Of a stretch of DNA of 64,000 nucleotides, positions 8,556 through 17,418 are shown one piece after another. This stretch comes from Anaerosporobacter faecicola (lineage in GTDB: Bacteria > Bacillota > Clostridia > Lachnospirales > Lachnospiraceae): the NCBI RefSeq assembly GCF_012070565.1, contig NZ_JAAQRO010000006.1, positions 1 through 64,000 on the forward strand. The letters run 5' to 3'. The position numbers and the translations under genes are program-made. Each line of letters starts with the position of its first letter. Position 1 is the stretch's first letter. Below the pieces are notes generated by a model. That model worked only from the letters and a program-made list of their open reading frames with translations, was not told where the DNA came from and made no database searches.

Positions 8556-9494
8556 CTAGATTATAAGTTCCTTGAACGCAATTTTACTTGCCTGCAAAAA
8601 TTGATATATATCCTCTAGATTCACTAGTCGATCATAATCTGCATACAATACCTCAACATGCAAACTTTTTGCCCGAAGATAATTTACCATCAAATCCCTC
8701 ATAATGATATTCCCCTGATACAACAACTCCACATCATAAATAATTCTCAAATCTTTTCTTCTTCCCTGAAGATACTGCCGTTTCTTCGATGAACTATTTA
8801 CATCAATCACACAGGCTCCATGAGGAAAGAAATTATACAGCTTATAACTTTCACTGCATAAATCTATAATAATATTCCCCTCGATGTGGTTTCTTACTTG
8901 TAGGCCTTCAACTTCTACAACTAATCCTGTGGTATCATATATCATTTCTCTAAATGAAGCAAAATATTCTTCCCGATCCGTAATAATTGTTAAAGAATTT
9001 AAATTCTCGCTAAACCGCTCTAGTACATGCTCAACTCTTTTATCACCAGAATCGATGATAACTAGTTTCACATCTTTATCTTGTATAACCAGCCGTTTTT
9101 TATTTTCTTTTATAATCTGTGACAAATACAGGTACTTAAGTAAAGTTCGCTCCCTCTCGATCTTTTCCTTATTCCGTTCTTGCAACTCTCCAATGCAATA
9201 CGCCCGTTTTGTCTCCAACCGCTGCATAACTTTTTCTATATATCTCTCTATGTACTCTTCATTTAGTTTTGCTTTTTCTTCCTTGGTAAAGGGTAACATG
9301 ACACATGGAATATGTTCTTCTAAGAAGATAAGTTTTCCAAGCTTCATAGGCAGATGCTTTATTAAGTTTTGATAATACCATTTTATAGAAATTCGTTTTA
9401 GTAATTTGGTATACGGTTTTACAACCATCTCCTCTTCTTCAATAAAATTCTCATTCCATTCACTTAATGCAAAAAATACATAATCCTTTGGCAT
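8556..9494 (-). CDS. Conserved-looking protein of unknown function, 312 aa
   Basis: I do not recognise this protein. It has no signal peptide and no membrane segment. The N-terminal half is rich in charged helices, including a probable coiled coil around 90-125 (EERYIEKV to ERERTLLKYL region). From about 140 there are alternating strands (KLVIIDSG, SLTIITD, NIIIDLCS, GACVIDVNS), which suggests a Rossmann-like domain. No catalytic signature is clear. A TATAAT (9570-9575) lies about 75 bases upstream, and the palindrome TGACAATTGTCA at 9621-9632 lies just beyond it. It is a single-gene unit between greA-lysS and the hydrolase gene. A role tied to sporulation or metabolism would be guesswork. 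Confidence 0.7.
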   Translation of the reverse strand: MPKDYVFFALSEWNENFIEEEEMVVKPYTKLLKRISIKWYYQNLIKHLPMKLGKLIFLEEHIPCVMLPFTKEEKAKLNEEYIERYIEKVMQRLETKRAYCIGELQERNKEKIERERTLLKYLYLSQIIKENKKRLVIQDKDVKLVIIDSGDKRVEHVLERFSENLNSLTIITDREEYFASFREMIYDTTGLVVEVEGLQVRNHIEGNIIIDLCSESYKLYNFFPHGACVIDVNSSSKKRQYLQGRRKDLRIIYDVELLYQGNIIMRDLMVNYLRAKSLHVEVLYADYDRLVNLEDIYQFLQASKIAFKELII

Positions 9495-9569
9495 AAGCTT
9501 CCTTTATTCTTTTTGTAAAAGTATATTTCTACTCTCAGTAACTTATACCCCATTAACCGGTTCTATTCT

Positions 9570-9575
9570 ATTATA
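9570..9575 (-). promoter_or_regulatory. Candidate -10 for the 312-aa unknown protein
   Basis: TATAAT on the minus strand, about 75 bases before the start. No good -35 is seen at 16-18 bases, so an activator may be needed. Confidence 0.4.
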
Positions 9576-9620
9576 TCCAAACTGAAAAAATTAAACAGTG
9601 CACGAAGTCATAGAACCATA

Positions 9621-9632
9621 TGACAATTGTCA
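9621..9632. promoter_or_regulatory. 12-base palindrome, candidate operator
   Basis: Perfect palindrome TGACAATTGTCA, about 45 bases upstream of the -10 of the unknown gene. The same 12 bases occur at 260-271. It has the size and symmetry of a dimeric repressor site; no regulator is assigned. Confidence 0.4.
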
Positions 9633-9710
9633 CTTTGTAATCTAATTTTGGGTGTTGATTCCATAACTCTTGGGTCTCTTTATAGAATAAGCTTACATAC
9701 GGAAATTCAT

Positions 9711-10388
9711 TTAATGTCTCCTTCCGTTCTCATATATAATTTCCCGTATACACATTGCTAATTCAACGGGATTTTCAAGCATTGGCATGTGACAAGCATC
9801 CTTTATAAAAGAAAATGTAATTTTTCTTTCTGTCTCTCTATCGAGACATAGGTCCTGTAATCGTCTCTCATATTTTCGGACTCCACGATCACCGTATATA
9901 CCGAAAATGCGTGTATCCTTCTTATGTACATTCAACTTCTTTACATGTTCTGTATAGTCAAATTCCTCTTGCAAAGCTTCCTTTAATTGCGAGCTATAGA
10001 ATGGTGCCTCTCCTCTGATCATCGCTACCACTTCTTCTCCATACTGTTCCATATGTGTATCCGTCAACAAATTTCGATAAAATAGTTCTGCCGGACGTAG
10101 ATTGGATTCGATTAAGATTACCTTCTTGCACTCCATATCATAGAGAGATAGTAGTTCTAAACCAATTATCCCCCCCATACTATGTCCTATAATATAATCA
10201 TATTGCTGTTTTCCATAAGTATCAAAGACCCATTTCGTAATTTCTTCTACCCCATTGGCATGTTCTGTTACTTCGTGAGGATATGCCACATATGTAAGTT
10301 CCTCTCCTTCTAAATGGGTTTTTAATTTTTCCCATACCTCCACCGTACAGTTTGCTCCATACAGAACCAATCCTTTCACATCGATCAC
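9711..10388 (-). CDS. Alpha/beta hydrolase family protein
   Basis: 225 aa. The nucleophile elbow GHSMGG is at 68-73 with Ser70; Asp167 (YGDRG) and His200 (DACHMPM) complete a plausible catalytic triad. There is no signal peptide, so it is cytosolic. The substrate is unknown: the family covers esterases, thioesterases and lipases. The start is GTG at 10388 with AAAGGATAGG just upstream; an in-frame GTG three codons later is possible. A promoter (10442-10469) suggests a single-gene transcript. It could be a small carboxylesterase, but the sequence does not say for what. Confidence 0.8.
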   Translation of the reverse strand: MIDVKGLVLYGANCTVEVWEKLKTHLEGEELTYVAYPHEVTEHANGVEEITKWVFDTYGKQQYDYIIGHSMGGIIGLELLSLYDMECKKVILIESNLRPAELFYRNLLTDTHMEQYGEEVVAMIRGEAPFYSSQLKEALQEEFDYTEHVKKLNVHKKDTRIFGIYGDRGVRKYERRLQDLCLDRETERKITFSFIKDACHMPMLENPVELAMCIREIIYENGRRH

Positions 10389-10441
10389 CCTATCCTTTCC
10401 AAAAGTATCTTATCTCATGTTTCTGTATTCTATATAATTTT

Positions 10442-10469
10442 ATTATACTTATATTTTGCATTTTGTCTA
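10442..10469 (-). promoter_or_regulatory. Promoter of the alpha/beta hydrolase gene
   Basis: TAGACA (10464-10469), 16-base spacer, TATAAT (10442-10447) on the minus strand, about 55 bases before the start. Confidence 0.5.
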
Positions 10470-10589
10470 TATATTAACAAACATATATGATTAATGTCTA
10501 CTGTATATTTGTCACATCGTATCTTACTATTCAAAAACCAAATAAATGCTATAGCCTAGGTTTTAACCTGATCATTGATTTAATCGTTC

Positions 10590-10650
10590 TAAACAAAAAG
10601 AAACAACCTTTTATTAAAAGATTTGTTCTTTTAACAAAGGTTGTTTCTTT
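10590..10650 (-). terminator. Intrinsic terminator of nifJ
   Basis: A 14-bp stem (10597-10610 with 10637-10650) with a second hairpin in the loop (TTAAAAGA with TCTTTTAA), immediately after the nifJ stop. A T-rich stretch follows on the minus strand. Confidence 0.85.
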
Positions 10651-10653
10651 CTC

Positions 10654-13600
10654 TTATTCTAAACGACCAGCTTTTTGTGCTAACTGTTTATATTTTTCTT
10701 TCGCATTTTTTTCTGCTTTATCGAATAACCATTCCGCACGTTCTGGATTTGTTCGATATAAACGGTTATAACGAACTTCCCCGTTAATAAACTCTTTAAA
10801 ATCAGCCGTTGGTTCCTTTGAATCAAGTTGGAACGGATTCTTGTCTTCTAAAGCAAGACGTGGATCAAAACGGAATAGATGCCAATAACCTGCTTGTACG
10901 GCGCGTTTTTCTTCCGCTTGTGCTACCATAAGTCCACCTTTAATTCCATGATTAATACATGGAGAATATGCAATAATCACAGATGGTCCATCATAGCTTT
11001 CTGCTTCTACAAACGCTTTCAAGCATTGGTTAAAATCTGCTCCTTGGGCAATCTGTGCTACATAGACATATCCATAGCTCATGGCAATTGCTGCAAGATC
11101 TTTCTTACGCACTTCTTTACCTGCTGCAGCAAATTGAGCAATTGCTCCTGTTGGTGTTGCTTTTGATGATTGTCCACCTGTATTGGAATATACCTCGGTA
11201 TCAAATACAAGGATATTCACATTTTGACCGCTGGCAATTACATGGTCTAATCCACCAAAGCCAATATCATATGCCCAACCATCTCCACCAAAGATCCATT
11301 GTGACTTTTTAGATAAGAAATCCTTATCCCGTAGAATTACTTGTGCTTCCTCTTCCTTACATGCATTTGTTTCAAGAAGTTGGATTAACTCTTTTGAAGC
11401 AATGGAATTGGCACTTCCATTTTCTTTTGTTTCTAGATATCGTTCACATGCAGCCTTGATTTCGTCTTCTTTTACTACCTTAGACAATGCTTCCACCGAA
11501 GAGATTAATCTTCCTCTTAATGCTTCCTGCGCAAGACTCATACCAAAACCAAATTCCGCATTATCCTCAAATAATGAATTTGCCCATGCTGGTCCTTTTC
11601 CTTCACTTGTAACCGTGTAAGGTGTTGATGGTGAAGAACCACCCCAGATGGAAGAACAACCTGTTGCATTAGCAATATACATACGTTCTCCAAAAAGTTG
11701 CGTCACTAATTTGGCATATGGTGTTTCTCCACATCCAGCACAAGCTCCTGAGAATTCTAATAATGGTTGTCTAAACTGACTACCTTTCACTGTGTTTTCC
11801 TTGAATTTCTCTTTCACAACTTCCGGTACTTCTAATTCAACTCCATAGTCAAACATCTTTTGTTGATCCAGCATTTTCTCAATTGGCTGGTAGGCTAATG
11901 CTTTCTCGCCTTTCTTTCCTGGACAAACTTGGATACATGCTCCACAACCTGTACAATCTAGAACAGAAACACTGATGGCAAACTTATGACCTGGTACCCC
12001 TGTCATATCTTTCATAGAAGCTCCTTCTGGAGCATTCGCTGCCTGTTCCTCGTTCATAACAACAGGACGAATAACTGCATGTGGACATACATAAGAACAG
12101 AAATTACATTGGATACAATTTTCTTCAATCCACATCGGAACATCAACTGCAATTCCACGTTTTTCAAATGCTGCTGAACCAACTGGAACAGTACCATCCA
12201 CATAGTCCATAAATGCAGATACTGGAAGACTATTTCCTTCTTGTGAATTGATCTTATTCTGAATTTTATTCACATAATCTACAACATCTTCTCTTCTTCC
12301 TTCTGCTGCTACTAATACTTCCTCTGCTTCTGCATTTGCCCATGAATCTGGTACAGAAAACTCTACTACATCCTCAATTCCACGGTCAATGGCATCATGG
12401 TTCATCTTAACCACATCATCACCCTTCTTGGAATAAGATGCTGTAGCGGCATCTTTCATATACTTAACCGCTTCCTCTGTTGGAATAATCTGTGCTAATT
12501 TAAAGAATGCTGCTTGTAAAATTGTATTGATTCTTCCACCGAGTCCTACTTCTTTACCAATTTTAATTCCATCAATGGTATAGAACTTAATCTTATGTTT
12601 CGCAATATAAGATTTTACCTGCCCTGGAAGATGTTTTTCTACTTCTTCCGGTGTCCAGCTACAATTGAGTAGGAACGTACCACCATCTTTTAGATCCTGT
12701 ACCATATTGTACTTTCTAATATAAGCAGGACAATGACATGCCACAAAATTCGCTTTCTCAACCAAATAAGTTGCTTTAATTTTATCTTTACCAAAGCGAA
12801 GGTGAGATATGGTCACACCGCCTGATTTTTTTGAATCATAATCAAAATAAGCTTGTGCATACATATCGGTATGATCTCCAATAATCTTAATGGAGTTTTT
12901 ATTTGCACCAACTGTACCGTCTGCACCTAATCCCCAGAACTTACAACTAATCGTGCTTTCTGGTGTTGTATTTGGATTCTCCGTTAATTCCAAAGACAAA
13001 TGGGTAACATCGTCTATAATACCAATGGTGAATTGTTTCTTCTCTGTATTCTTATATACCGCAATAATCTGCGCTGGTGTTGTATCTTTTGAACTAAGAC
13101 CATATCGTCCAGCATATACGGGAACATTGTGGAACTTACTATCCTTTAGTGCTGCAACTACATCCAGATATAATGGATCTCCTGGCGCACCTGGTTCCTT
13201 CGTACGATCTAATACACTGATTTGTTTCACTGTATCTGGTATAACCTGTAACAAATGTTTTGCGCTAAATGGGCGATAAAGACGAACCTTAACTACACCA
13301 ACCTTTTCTCCTGCTGCCATTAGATAATCGATTGTCTCATCTATGGTCTCGCAAACAGAACCCATTGCTATAATAATATGTGTTGCATCTGGTGCGCCAT
13401 AATAATTGAATAATCTATAATTCGTACCAATTTTAGCATTTACCATATCCATATACTGCTGTGTTAAATCCGGTACCGCATCGTAAAATTGATTACAAGC
13501 CTCTCTAGCCTGGAAGAACACATCTGGATTTTGTGCTGTACCACGAAGTACAGGGTGCTCTGGATTCAGTGCACGACGACGGAATGCATCCACTGCCTCC

Positions 13601-14190
13601 ATGTCACACATTTCCTTTAAATCTTCATAATCCCACATCTCAATTTTTTGAATCTCATGAGATGTACGGAATCCGTCAAAGAAATGTACAAATGGAACAC
13701 GTCCTTTGATTGCAGTTAAATGTGCAACTGCCCCTAAATCCATTGTTTCTTGTACACTGTTCGAACAAAGCATTGCATACCCTGTTTGACGACAGGCATA
13801 TACATCTTGATGATCACCGAAGATCGAAAGTGCATGGCTTGCAAGTGTTCTTGCAGATACGTTAATAACTCCTGGTAATAGTTCTCCCGCCATCTTATAC
13901 ATATTAGGGATCATTAATAAAAGACCTTGCGAAGCCGTGTATGTTGTTGTTAATGCTCCTGCAGTTAATGAACCATGTACAGCTCCTGCTGCACCAGCTT
14001 CTGATTGCATCTCAGATAACACTACCGTATGTCCGAATATATTCTTTCTTCCTTGTGTTGCCCACATGTCAGTATAATCTGCCATTGGGGATGATGGTGT
14101 AATAGGATAAATAGCAGCAACATCTGTAAATGCATACGATACATGTGCAGCTGCTGTATTACCATCCATTGTTTTCATTTTTCTTGCCAT
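10654..14190 (-). CDS. nifJ: Pyruvate:ferredoxin (flavodoxin) oxidoreductase, single-chain
   Basis: 1178 aa, the length of homodimeric PFOR. It oxidises pyruvate with CoA to acetyl-CoA and CO2 and reduces ferredoxin, the central pyruvate route of fermentative Clostridia. Order: N-terminal pyrimidine domain (YPITPSSPMADY near 29), gamma-type and delta ferredoxin-like parts with two [4Fe-4S] motifs (CIQCNFC near 693, CTGCGAC near 747), a proximal cluster cysteine pair (CAGCGE near 817) and the TPP-binding GDGWAYDIGFGG near 972. All cluster cysteines look intact. AAGGAGG lies before the ATG. A six-codon ORF ends inside this ribosome-binding site, and a candidate promoter lies at 14427-14455. It has its own terminator and is monocistronic. 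Confidence 0.98.
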   Translation of the reverse strand: MARKMKTMDGNTAAAHVSYAFTDVAAIYPITPSSPMADYTDMWATQGRKNIFGHTVVLSEMQSEAGAAGAVHGSLTAGALTTTYTASQGLLLMIPNMYKMAGELLPGVINVSARTLASHALSIFGDHQDVYACRQTGYAMLCSNSVQETMDLGAVAHLTAIKGRVPFVHFFDGFRTSHEIQKIEMWDYEDLKEMCDMEAVDAFRRRALNPEHPVLRGTAQNPDVFFQAREACNQFYDAVPDLTQQYMDMVNAKIGTNYRLFNYYGAPDATHIIIAMGSVCETIDETIDYLMAAGEKVGVVKVRLYRPFSAKHLLQVIPDTVKQISVLDRTKEPGAPGDPLYLDVVAALKDSKFHNVPVYAGRYGLSSKDTTPAQIIAVYKNTEKKQFTIGIIDDVTHLSLELTENPNTTPESTISCKFWGLGADGTVGANKNSIKIIGDHTDMYAQAYFDYDSKKSGGVTISHLRFGKDKIKATYLVEKANFVACHCPAYIRKYNMVQDLKDGGTFLLNCSWTPEEVEKHLPGQVKSYIAKHKIKFYTIDGIKIGKEVGLGGRINTILQAAFFKLAQIIPTEEAVKYMKDAATASYSKKGDDVVKMNHDAIDRGIEDVVEFSVPDSWANAEAEEVLVAAEGRREDVVDYVNKIQNKINSQEGNSLPVSAFMDYVDGTVPVGSAAFEKRGIAVDVPMWIEENCIQCNFCSYVCPHAVIRPVVMNEEQAANAPEGASMKDMTGVPGHKFAISVSVLDCTGCGACIQVCPGKKGEKALAYQPIEKMLDQQKMFDYGVELEVPEVVKEKFKENTVKGSQFRQPLLEFSGACAGCGETPYAKLVTQLFGERMYIANATGCSSIWGGSSPSTPYTVTSEGKGPAWANSLFEDNAEFGFGMSLAQEALRGRLISSVEALSKVVKEDEIKAACERYLETKENGSANSIASKELIQLLETNACKEEEAQVILRDKDFLSKKSQWIFGGDGWAYDIGFGGLDHVIASGQNVNILVFDTEVYSNTGGQSSKATPTGAIAQFAAAGKEVRKKDLAAIAMSYGYVYVAQIAQGADFNQCLKAFVEAESYDGPSVIIAYSPCINHGIKGGLMVAQAEEKRAVQAGYWHLFRFDPRLALEDKNPFQLDSKEPTADFKEFINGEVRYNRLYRTNPERAEWLFDKAEKNAKEKYKQLAQKAGRLE

Positions 14191-14206
14191 CTGTGTAATA
14201 TCCTCC

Positions 14207-14227
14207 TTATTGATTCAATTCTTTCAT
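14207..14227 (-). CDS. Putative six-codon leader ORF before nifJ
   Basis: ATG AAA GAA TTG AAT CAA TAA encodes MKELNQ. It has its own strong GGAGG nine bases upstream, and its stop overlaps the start of the nifJ site (TAAGGAGG). The layout would couple its translation to nifJ. The peptide shows no repeated regulatory codons, so amino acid attenuation is not obvious. Confidence 0.4.
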   Translation of the reverse strand: MKELNQ

Positions 14228-14908
14228 AATATGATTCCTCCCAGGAACTCAACTTATGACATGTCTATCGCTCTTGTCGTTCATCTTTGGTATGATCTAT
14301 TTTCATCTAAAAAGTATACCCCAAATATCTAAATATACTTTATGGTAATTAATACTGCCTATATCTTGTCCAAAATAGGTATCCCCTTTGCCCAATACTA
14401 TTTTCTAACAATATATAGTCACTACGATTTTATCATTGAATACACAATTTGTAAAGATAACGTACTACTTGTATTTGATTTTAGACATTGTTTATTATTT
14501 AAATATATCTACTTTATTTATACAGTATTTTTTATAATCATATCGTTTAATGTCTGATATTGTATATTATGGTATTTATTGGTCGAATTTTTTTAATTTA
14601 TATTCTGTTTATTTTTAATTTTTGTTTTTTTATTCTGTTTTTAACATTGTATAAATATTGTTTTCTGTATATTTCATTTACTATATCTTCGACTACTTTT
14701 GGATTTGATTTGAGTAAGACTAATTTCACTCTAGATTAACATGATTTGAGATGTATATGAAATGAGATGTATAAAATAGATAGCTTCAAAGTACACTTTG
14801 TTCTCCGCGCCGAGCACAGTCAGCTCAGCTAACATCTACCTCTTGTGCGAGTGTGCATCCCACGGAGGGTTTATTTATTAGTAAAGTTGGAGAACTTTCC
14901 TATTAAAT
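14228..14908 (-). other. Long AT-rich region between nifJ and the tRNA-Gln terminator
   Basis: The first 230 bases are the likely nifJ leader and promoter. From about 14460 to 14796 the sequence is very AT-rich with long T tracts on the plus strand and no credible gene. The direct repeat GAGATGTATA occurs near 14748 and 14764. Bases 14797-14915 are copy A of the dispersed repeat. Confidence 0.5.
14427..14455 (-). promoter_or_regulatory. Candidate nifJ promoter
   Basis: TTTACA (14450-14455), 17-base spacer, TAAAAT (14427-14432) on the minus strand, giving a leader of about 230 bases. A second, weaker TATACT lies nearer the gene (about 14315). Confidence 0.45.
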
Positions 14909-14915
14909 AAAAAAA
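14797..14915 (+). repeat. Dispersed repeat, copy A
   Basis: About 119 bases, roughly 80 percent identical by eye to 60616-60735, and matching the truncated copy at 46081-46150. It contains a GC-rich part (CCGCGCC, GCACAGT, ATCTACC, GTGCGAG, GGAGGG) and an AT-closed hairpin (AAAGTTGGAGAACTTT core). The hairpin end abuts the T-run of the tRNA-Gln terminator. No ORF and no transposase are present. Confidence 0.75.
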
Positions 14916-14944
14916 CGTTGTAACTTCATAACGAAATTACAACG
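14909..14944 (-). terminator. Terminator of tRNA-Gln
   Basis: An 8-bp stem, CGTTGTAA (14916-14923) with TTACAACG (14937-14944), followed on the minus strand by seven T (14909-14915), 12 bases after the tRNA 3' end. Confidence 0.85.
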
Positions 14945-14955
14945 TCCATCTTTTA

Positions 14956-15027
14956 CTGGGCCACAAGGATTCGAACCTTGAAATGCTGGAGTCAGAGTCC
15001 AGTGCCTTACCATTTGGCGATGACCCA
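14956..15027 (-). tRNA. tRNA-Gln (anticodon CUG)
   Basis: 72 bases with a complete cloverleaf: 7-bp acceptor stem with one G-U pair, anticodon stem CTGGA/TCCAG around loop CTCTGAC, T-loop GGTTCGAATCC. Anticodon CUG reads CAG. U1-A72 and discriminator G73 are typical of bacterial tRNA-Gln. The 3' CCA is not encoded. It has its own promoter and terminator and is a solo transcript. A second, UUG-reading tRNA-Gln is expected elsewhere. Confidence 0.93.
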
Positions 15028-15056
15028 TCAATGAATCTTGCTTGTCAGCACATATG

Positions 15057-15085
15057 ATTATACTCGTATTGATGACTTTTTGCAA
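15057..15085 (-). promoter_or_regulatory. Promoter of tRNA-Gln
   Basis: TTGCAA (15080-15085), 17-base spacer, TATAAT (15057-15062), about 30 bases before the tRNA 5' end. Confidence 0.8.
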
Positions 15086-15161
15086 TAGTTTTTTTCAATT
15101 TTAACTTATTATTTTAATTTTTGGATTAGTTTACTTATTTGCGTATATTATAATGTAAAAG

Positions 15162-15212
15162 TAAAAAGGTCATGTATCTCATACTTGTACCTGTATAGAA
15201 TACATGACCTTA
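15162..15212 (-). terminator. Terminator of the chemotaxis receptor gene
   Basis: An 11-bp stem, AAGGTCATGTA (15166-15176) with TACATGACCTT (15201-15211), followed by TTTTTAC on the minus strand, 58 bases after the stop. Confidence 0.85.
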
Positions 15213-15269
15213 CCTTTATCATACACAATGCATTGAAAAGTAGCAATACGTTGTATCTAGCTTTATGAT

Positions 15270-16973
15270 TTACATTTTAAATACTTGCACTTCTTTTGTT
15301 AATGTTTCTGATATATTCCGTAGCGTTTCTACCGCTTCAGCTACATCATCCATAGTACTTGCAAGTTCACCTGTAGATGCTGAAGTTTCTTCTGCACTCG
15401 CCGCATTTTGTTGTGCAATAGCTGTTAAGCTTTCAACCGCGTCAACAATCTGTTCTCTTTCTTTATCTAATATGCTTGTACGTTCTTTGATTTCAATGAT
15501 TCCATTCGTAAAGGAATGGATACCTTCATTTACACTATCCACTTTTTCCTTACTTATTTCAACTTTTTCACTCTGTTTATTAATGATCTCTGTAACCATA
15601 TTCATGGTTTCCACCGCTTTATTGGAATCCATTAATAAGATACTAATTATTTCCTGAATCTGTTTTGCAGAATGATCAGACTGTTCTGCAAGTTTTTGAA
15701 TCTGTGCAGCTACCACTGCAAATCCACGTCCTTGTTCTCCTGCTCTTGCAGCTTCAATACTTGCATTAAGGGATAGGAGGTTCGTTTCTTCTGCAATATC
15801 GGTAATGATATTTGTTGCTTCTCTGATTTTTTGAGCAGATAGATTGGTTGTATTCGTCTGATTCGAGATCATTTCAATTGCTTCTTTTGTTTGCATATTC
15901 GTAGCACGTAGTTCTTCTAATATGTCAATTGCTTCTCCACCAGATTGTTTCATCAATGATGCACGTTCTGTTAAATCATTTACATCATTAACCGTTTCCA
16001 TAATATTCGTTCCCATTACCATAACATGTTCGTTCGCTTGTGTCGTTTCTTCTGCCTGTGCCATTGCACCTTTTGAAATATCACTTACTGCACGTTCTAC
16101 AATGTCCACTGTATTTTTAGTTGCACTCGATGTGTTACTGATCTTTTCCGCCGCCTCATGTAAACCATGTACCGAATTCAGAATCTGTCCAATTACATTG
16201 CGAAGAGATTGTTGTAAATCCGTTGTAGCATTCGCAATCTCTGAAATCTCATCTGTTCTCTTTAAGCGTTTGTAATCCGTTGCACTAAGATCACCTTTTG
16301 ATACAGCTTGTAATTGTTTTACTGATTTCTTAAGACCTTTATTGATGAAATTAATAACAATTGTTATTAATAGCATCGTAACGATTCCTACAAGCAATGT
16401 TATAATGAAAATCTGCCACTTGATACTATTAATTTGGCTAGTTACTTCTTCGGAAGGTTTTCCTGTAAAGAAACAACCAACAATTTCTCCTGTACTTGGC
16501 TGATTAATTGGTATGTAATATCCATAATACTGTTTTCCACCTAGATTAATGTCTTTTGCAAAATACTTATTTCCTTTTGTGAATACCTCTTCATAAACGG
16601 CCTCATCAATCTTCGTATCAACCATAAGATTGCCACTCTCATCCTTTAAAGTGGTTGCCATTCTGGTATCACCATAAAAGAAACTTGCATCAACACCCGT
16701 GTAAGACTTAATCATCTCCACAACAGAATTATCACCCTTAATTGGTACAACACCCTTTTTTAGAGTGCCTTGGATATCCACATAATAGTCTGCCTCATTT
16801 ACACTTTGATAATGATTAAATCCTAGTAAAGAAGCTGCATTTAATTGATTTTTTATTTCCTTATTTATCATTTTTGTTACGATGTTTGTACTTGCTGCAA
16901 TTGCGGAAAAACCAATGATCAATATTGGAACTAAGACCATACATGTAATCTTCTTTCGTAATGTGAACTTCAT
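15270..16973 (-). CDS. Methyl-accepting chemotaxis protein with extracellular sensor
   Basis: 567 aa from ATG at 16973 (AGAAGGA site); upstream in-frame ATGs are possible but less well placed. TM1 is at about 8-30, a periplasmic-type single Cache-like sensor domain at 31-180, TM2 near 185-207, a HAMP region to about 260, then the cytoplasmic signalling helices. The hairpin tip [18 protein letters not shown] near 390-410 is the conserved CheW/CheA contact. It would sense an extracellular ligand and control CheA activity, so the cell is probably motile. The ligand is unknown. No che genes are adjacent. It has its own promoter (17055-17084) and terminator and is monocistronic. Confidence 0.95.
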   Translation of the reverse strand: MKFTLRKKITCMVLVPILIIGFSAIAASTNIVTKMINKEIKNQLNAASLLGFNHYQSVNEADYYVDIQGTLKKGVVPIKGDNSVVEMIKSYTGVDASFFYGDTRMATTLKDESGNLMVDTKIDEAVYEEVFTKGNKYFAKDINLGGKQYYGYYIPINQPSTGEIVGCFFTGKPSEEVTSQINSIKWQIFIITLLVGIVTMLLITIVINFINKGLKKSVKQLQAVSKGDLSATDYKRLKRTDEISEIANATTDLQQSLRNVIGQILNSVHGLHEAAEKISNTSSATKNTVDIVERAVSDISKGAMAQAEETTQANEHVMVMGTNIMETVNDVNDLTERASLMKQSGGEAIDILEELRATNMQTKEAIEMISNQTNTTNLSAQKIREATNIITDIAEETNLLSLNASIEAARAGEQGRGFAVVAAQIQKLAEQSDHSAKQIQEIISILLMDSNKAVETMNMVTEIINKQSEKVEISKEKVDSVNEGIHSFTNGIIEIKERTSILDKEREQIVDAVESLTAIAQQNAASAEETSASTGELASTMDDVAEAVETLRNISETLTKEVQVFKM

Positions 16974-17324
16974 CTCTACTTTTCCTTCTTTCATCATATT
17001 ATTTGTACCATGATCGAACAACTCCCAATGTTCCGTTCCCCAATTAGTACTCTCATTATAGCATAGAGAATTTATACAATTCAAATAAAATTATTTCTTC
17101 TTTTTTTATTGTTTTTTGACATATCATATAATAATTCTTGTTAATTCTACATTATATTACTGTTAACCCATAATATTCATTATTGTTTTTGTTAAAATTT
17201 TGGTATAATATTTCTTATTTATATGCATGTTGCACAATTAATATTTGTTTACGCTTCTAAATATTTCTTTATTTTTTTTCTAATTTATTACGATTAAGTC
17301 CTTAAGCAAGTGACAATTTGATCA
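16974..17324 (-). other. Upstream region of the chemotaxis receptor
   Basis: Contains the receptor promoter and about 240 bases of very AT-rich sequence with no gene, RNA or repeat that I can support. Confidence 0.5.
17055..17084 (-). promoter_or_regulatory. Promoter of the chemotaxis receptor gene
   Basis: TTGAAT (17079-17084), 18-base spacer ending in TGC, TATAAT (17055-17060): an extended -10 SigA promoter. No flagellar SigD-type motif is seen here. Confidence 0.7.
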
Positions 17325-17403
17325 TAAAAAAATCTATATGGATCGATGATATCCGTAAATGTAATTAATTACACCCTCGTTTAACCATCAATTCATATAG
17401 ATT
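17325..17403 (-). terminator. Terminator of the ecf-truA operon
   Basis: A 10-bp stem, AATCTATATG (17331-17340) with CATATAGATT (17394-17403), followed by a T-run on the minus strand. The loop is long (53 bases). It lies 15 bases after the truA stop. Confidence 0.65.
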
Positions 17404-17418
17404 GACTTTCATTCTATC

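Noticed and set aside
8884-9372. 162-codon plus-strand ORF
   Set aside because: Antisense shadow of the 312-aa gene, with serine-rich composition typical of reverse reading of an AT-rich gene.
14903-15085. 60-codon minus-strand ORF over tRNA-Gln
   Set aside because: It is a chance open frame through the tRNA, its terminator and promoter; the cloverleaf is unambiguous.
16345-16365. Palindrome around ACAATTGT similar to the candidate operator
   Set aside because: It lies in the receptor coding sequence and differs outside the core; codon use explains it.
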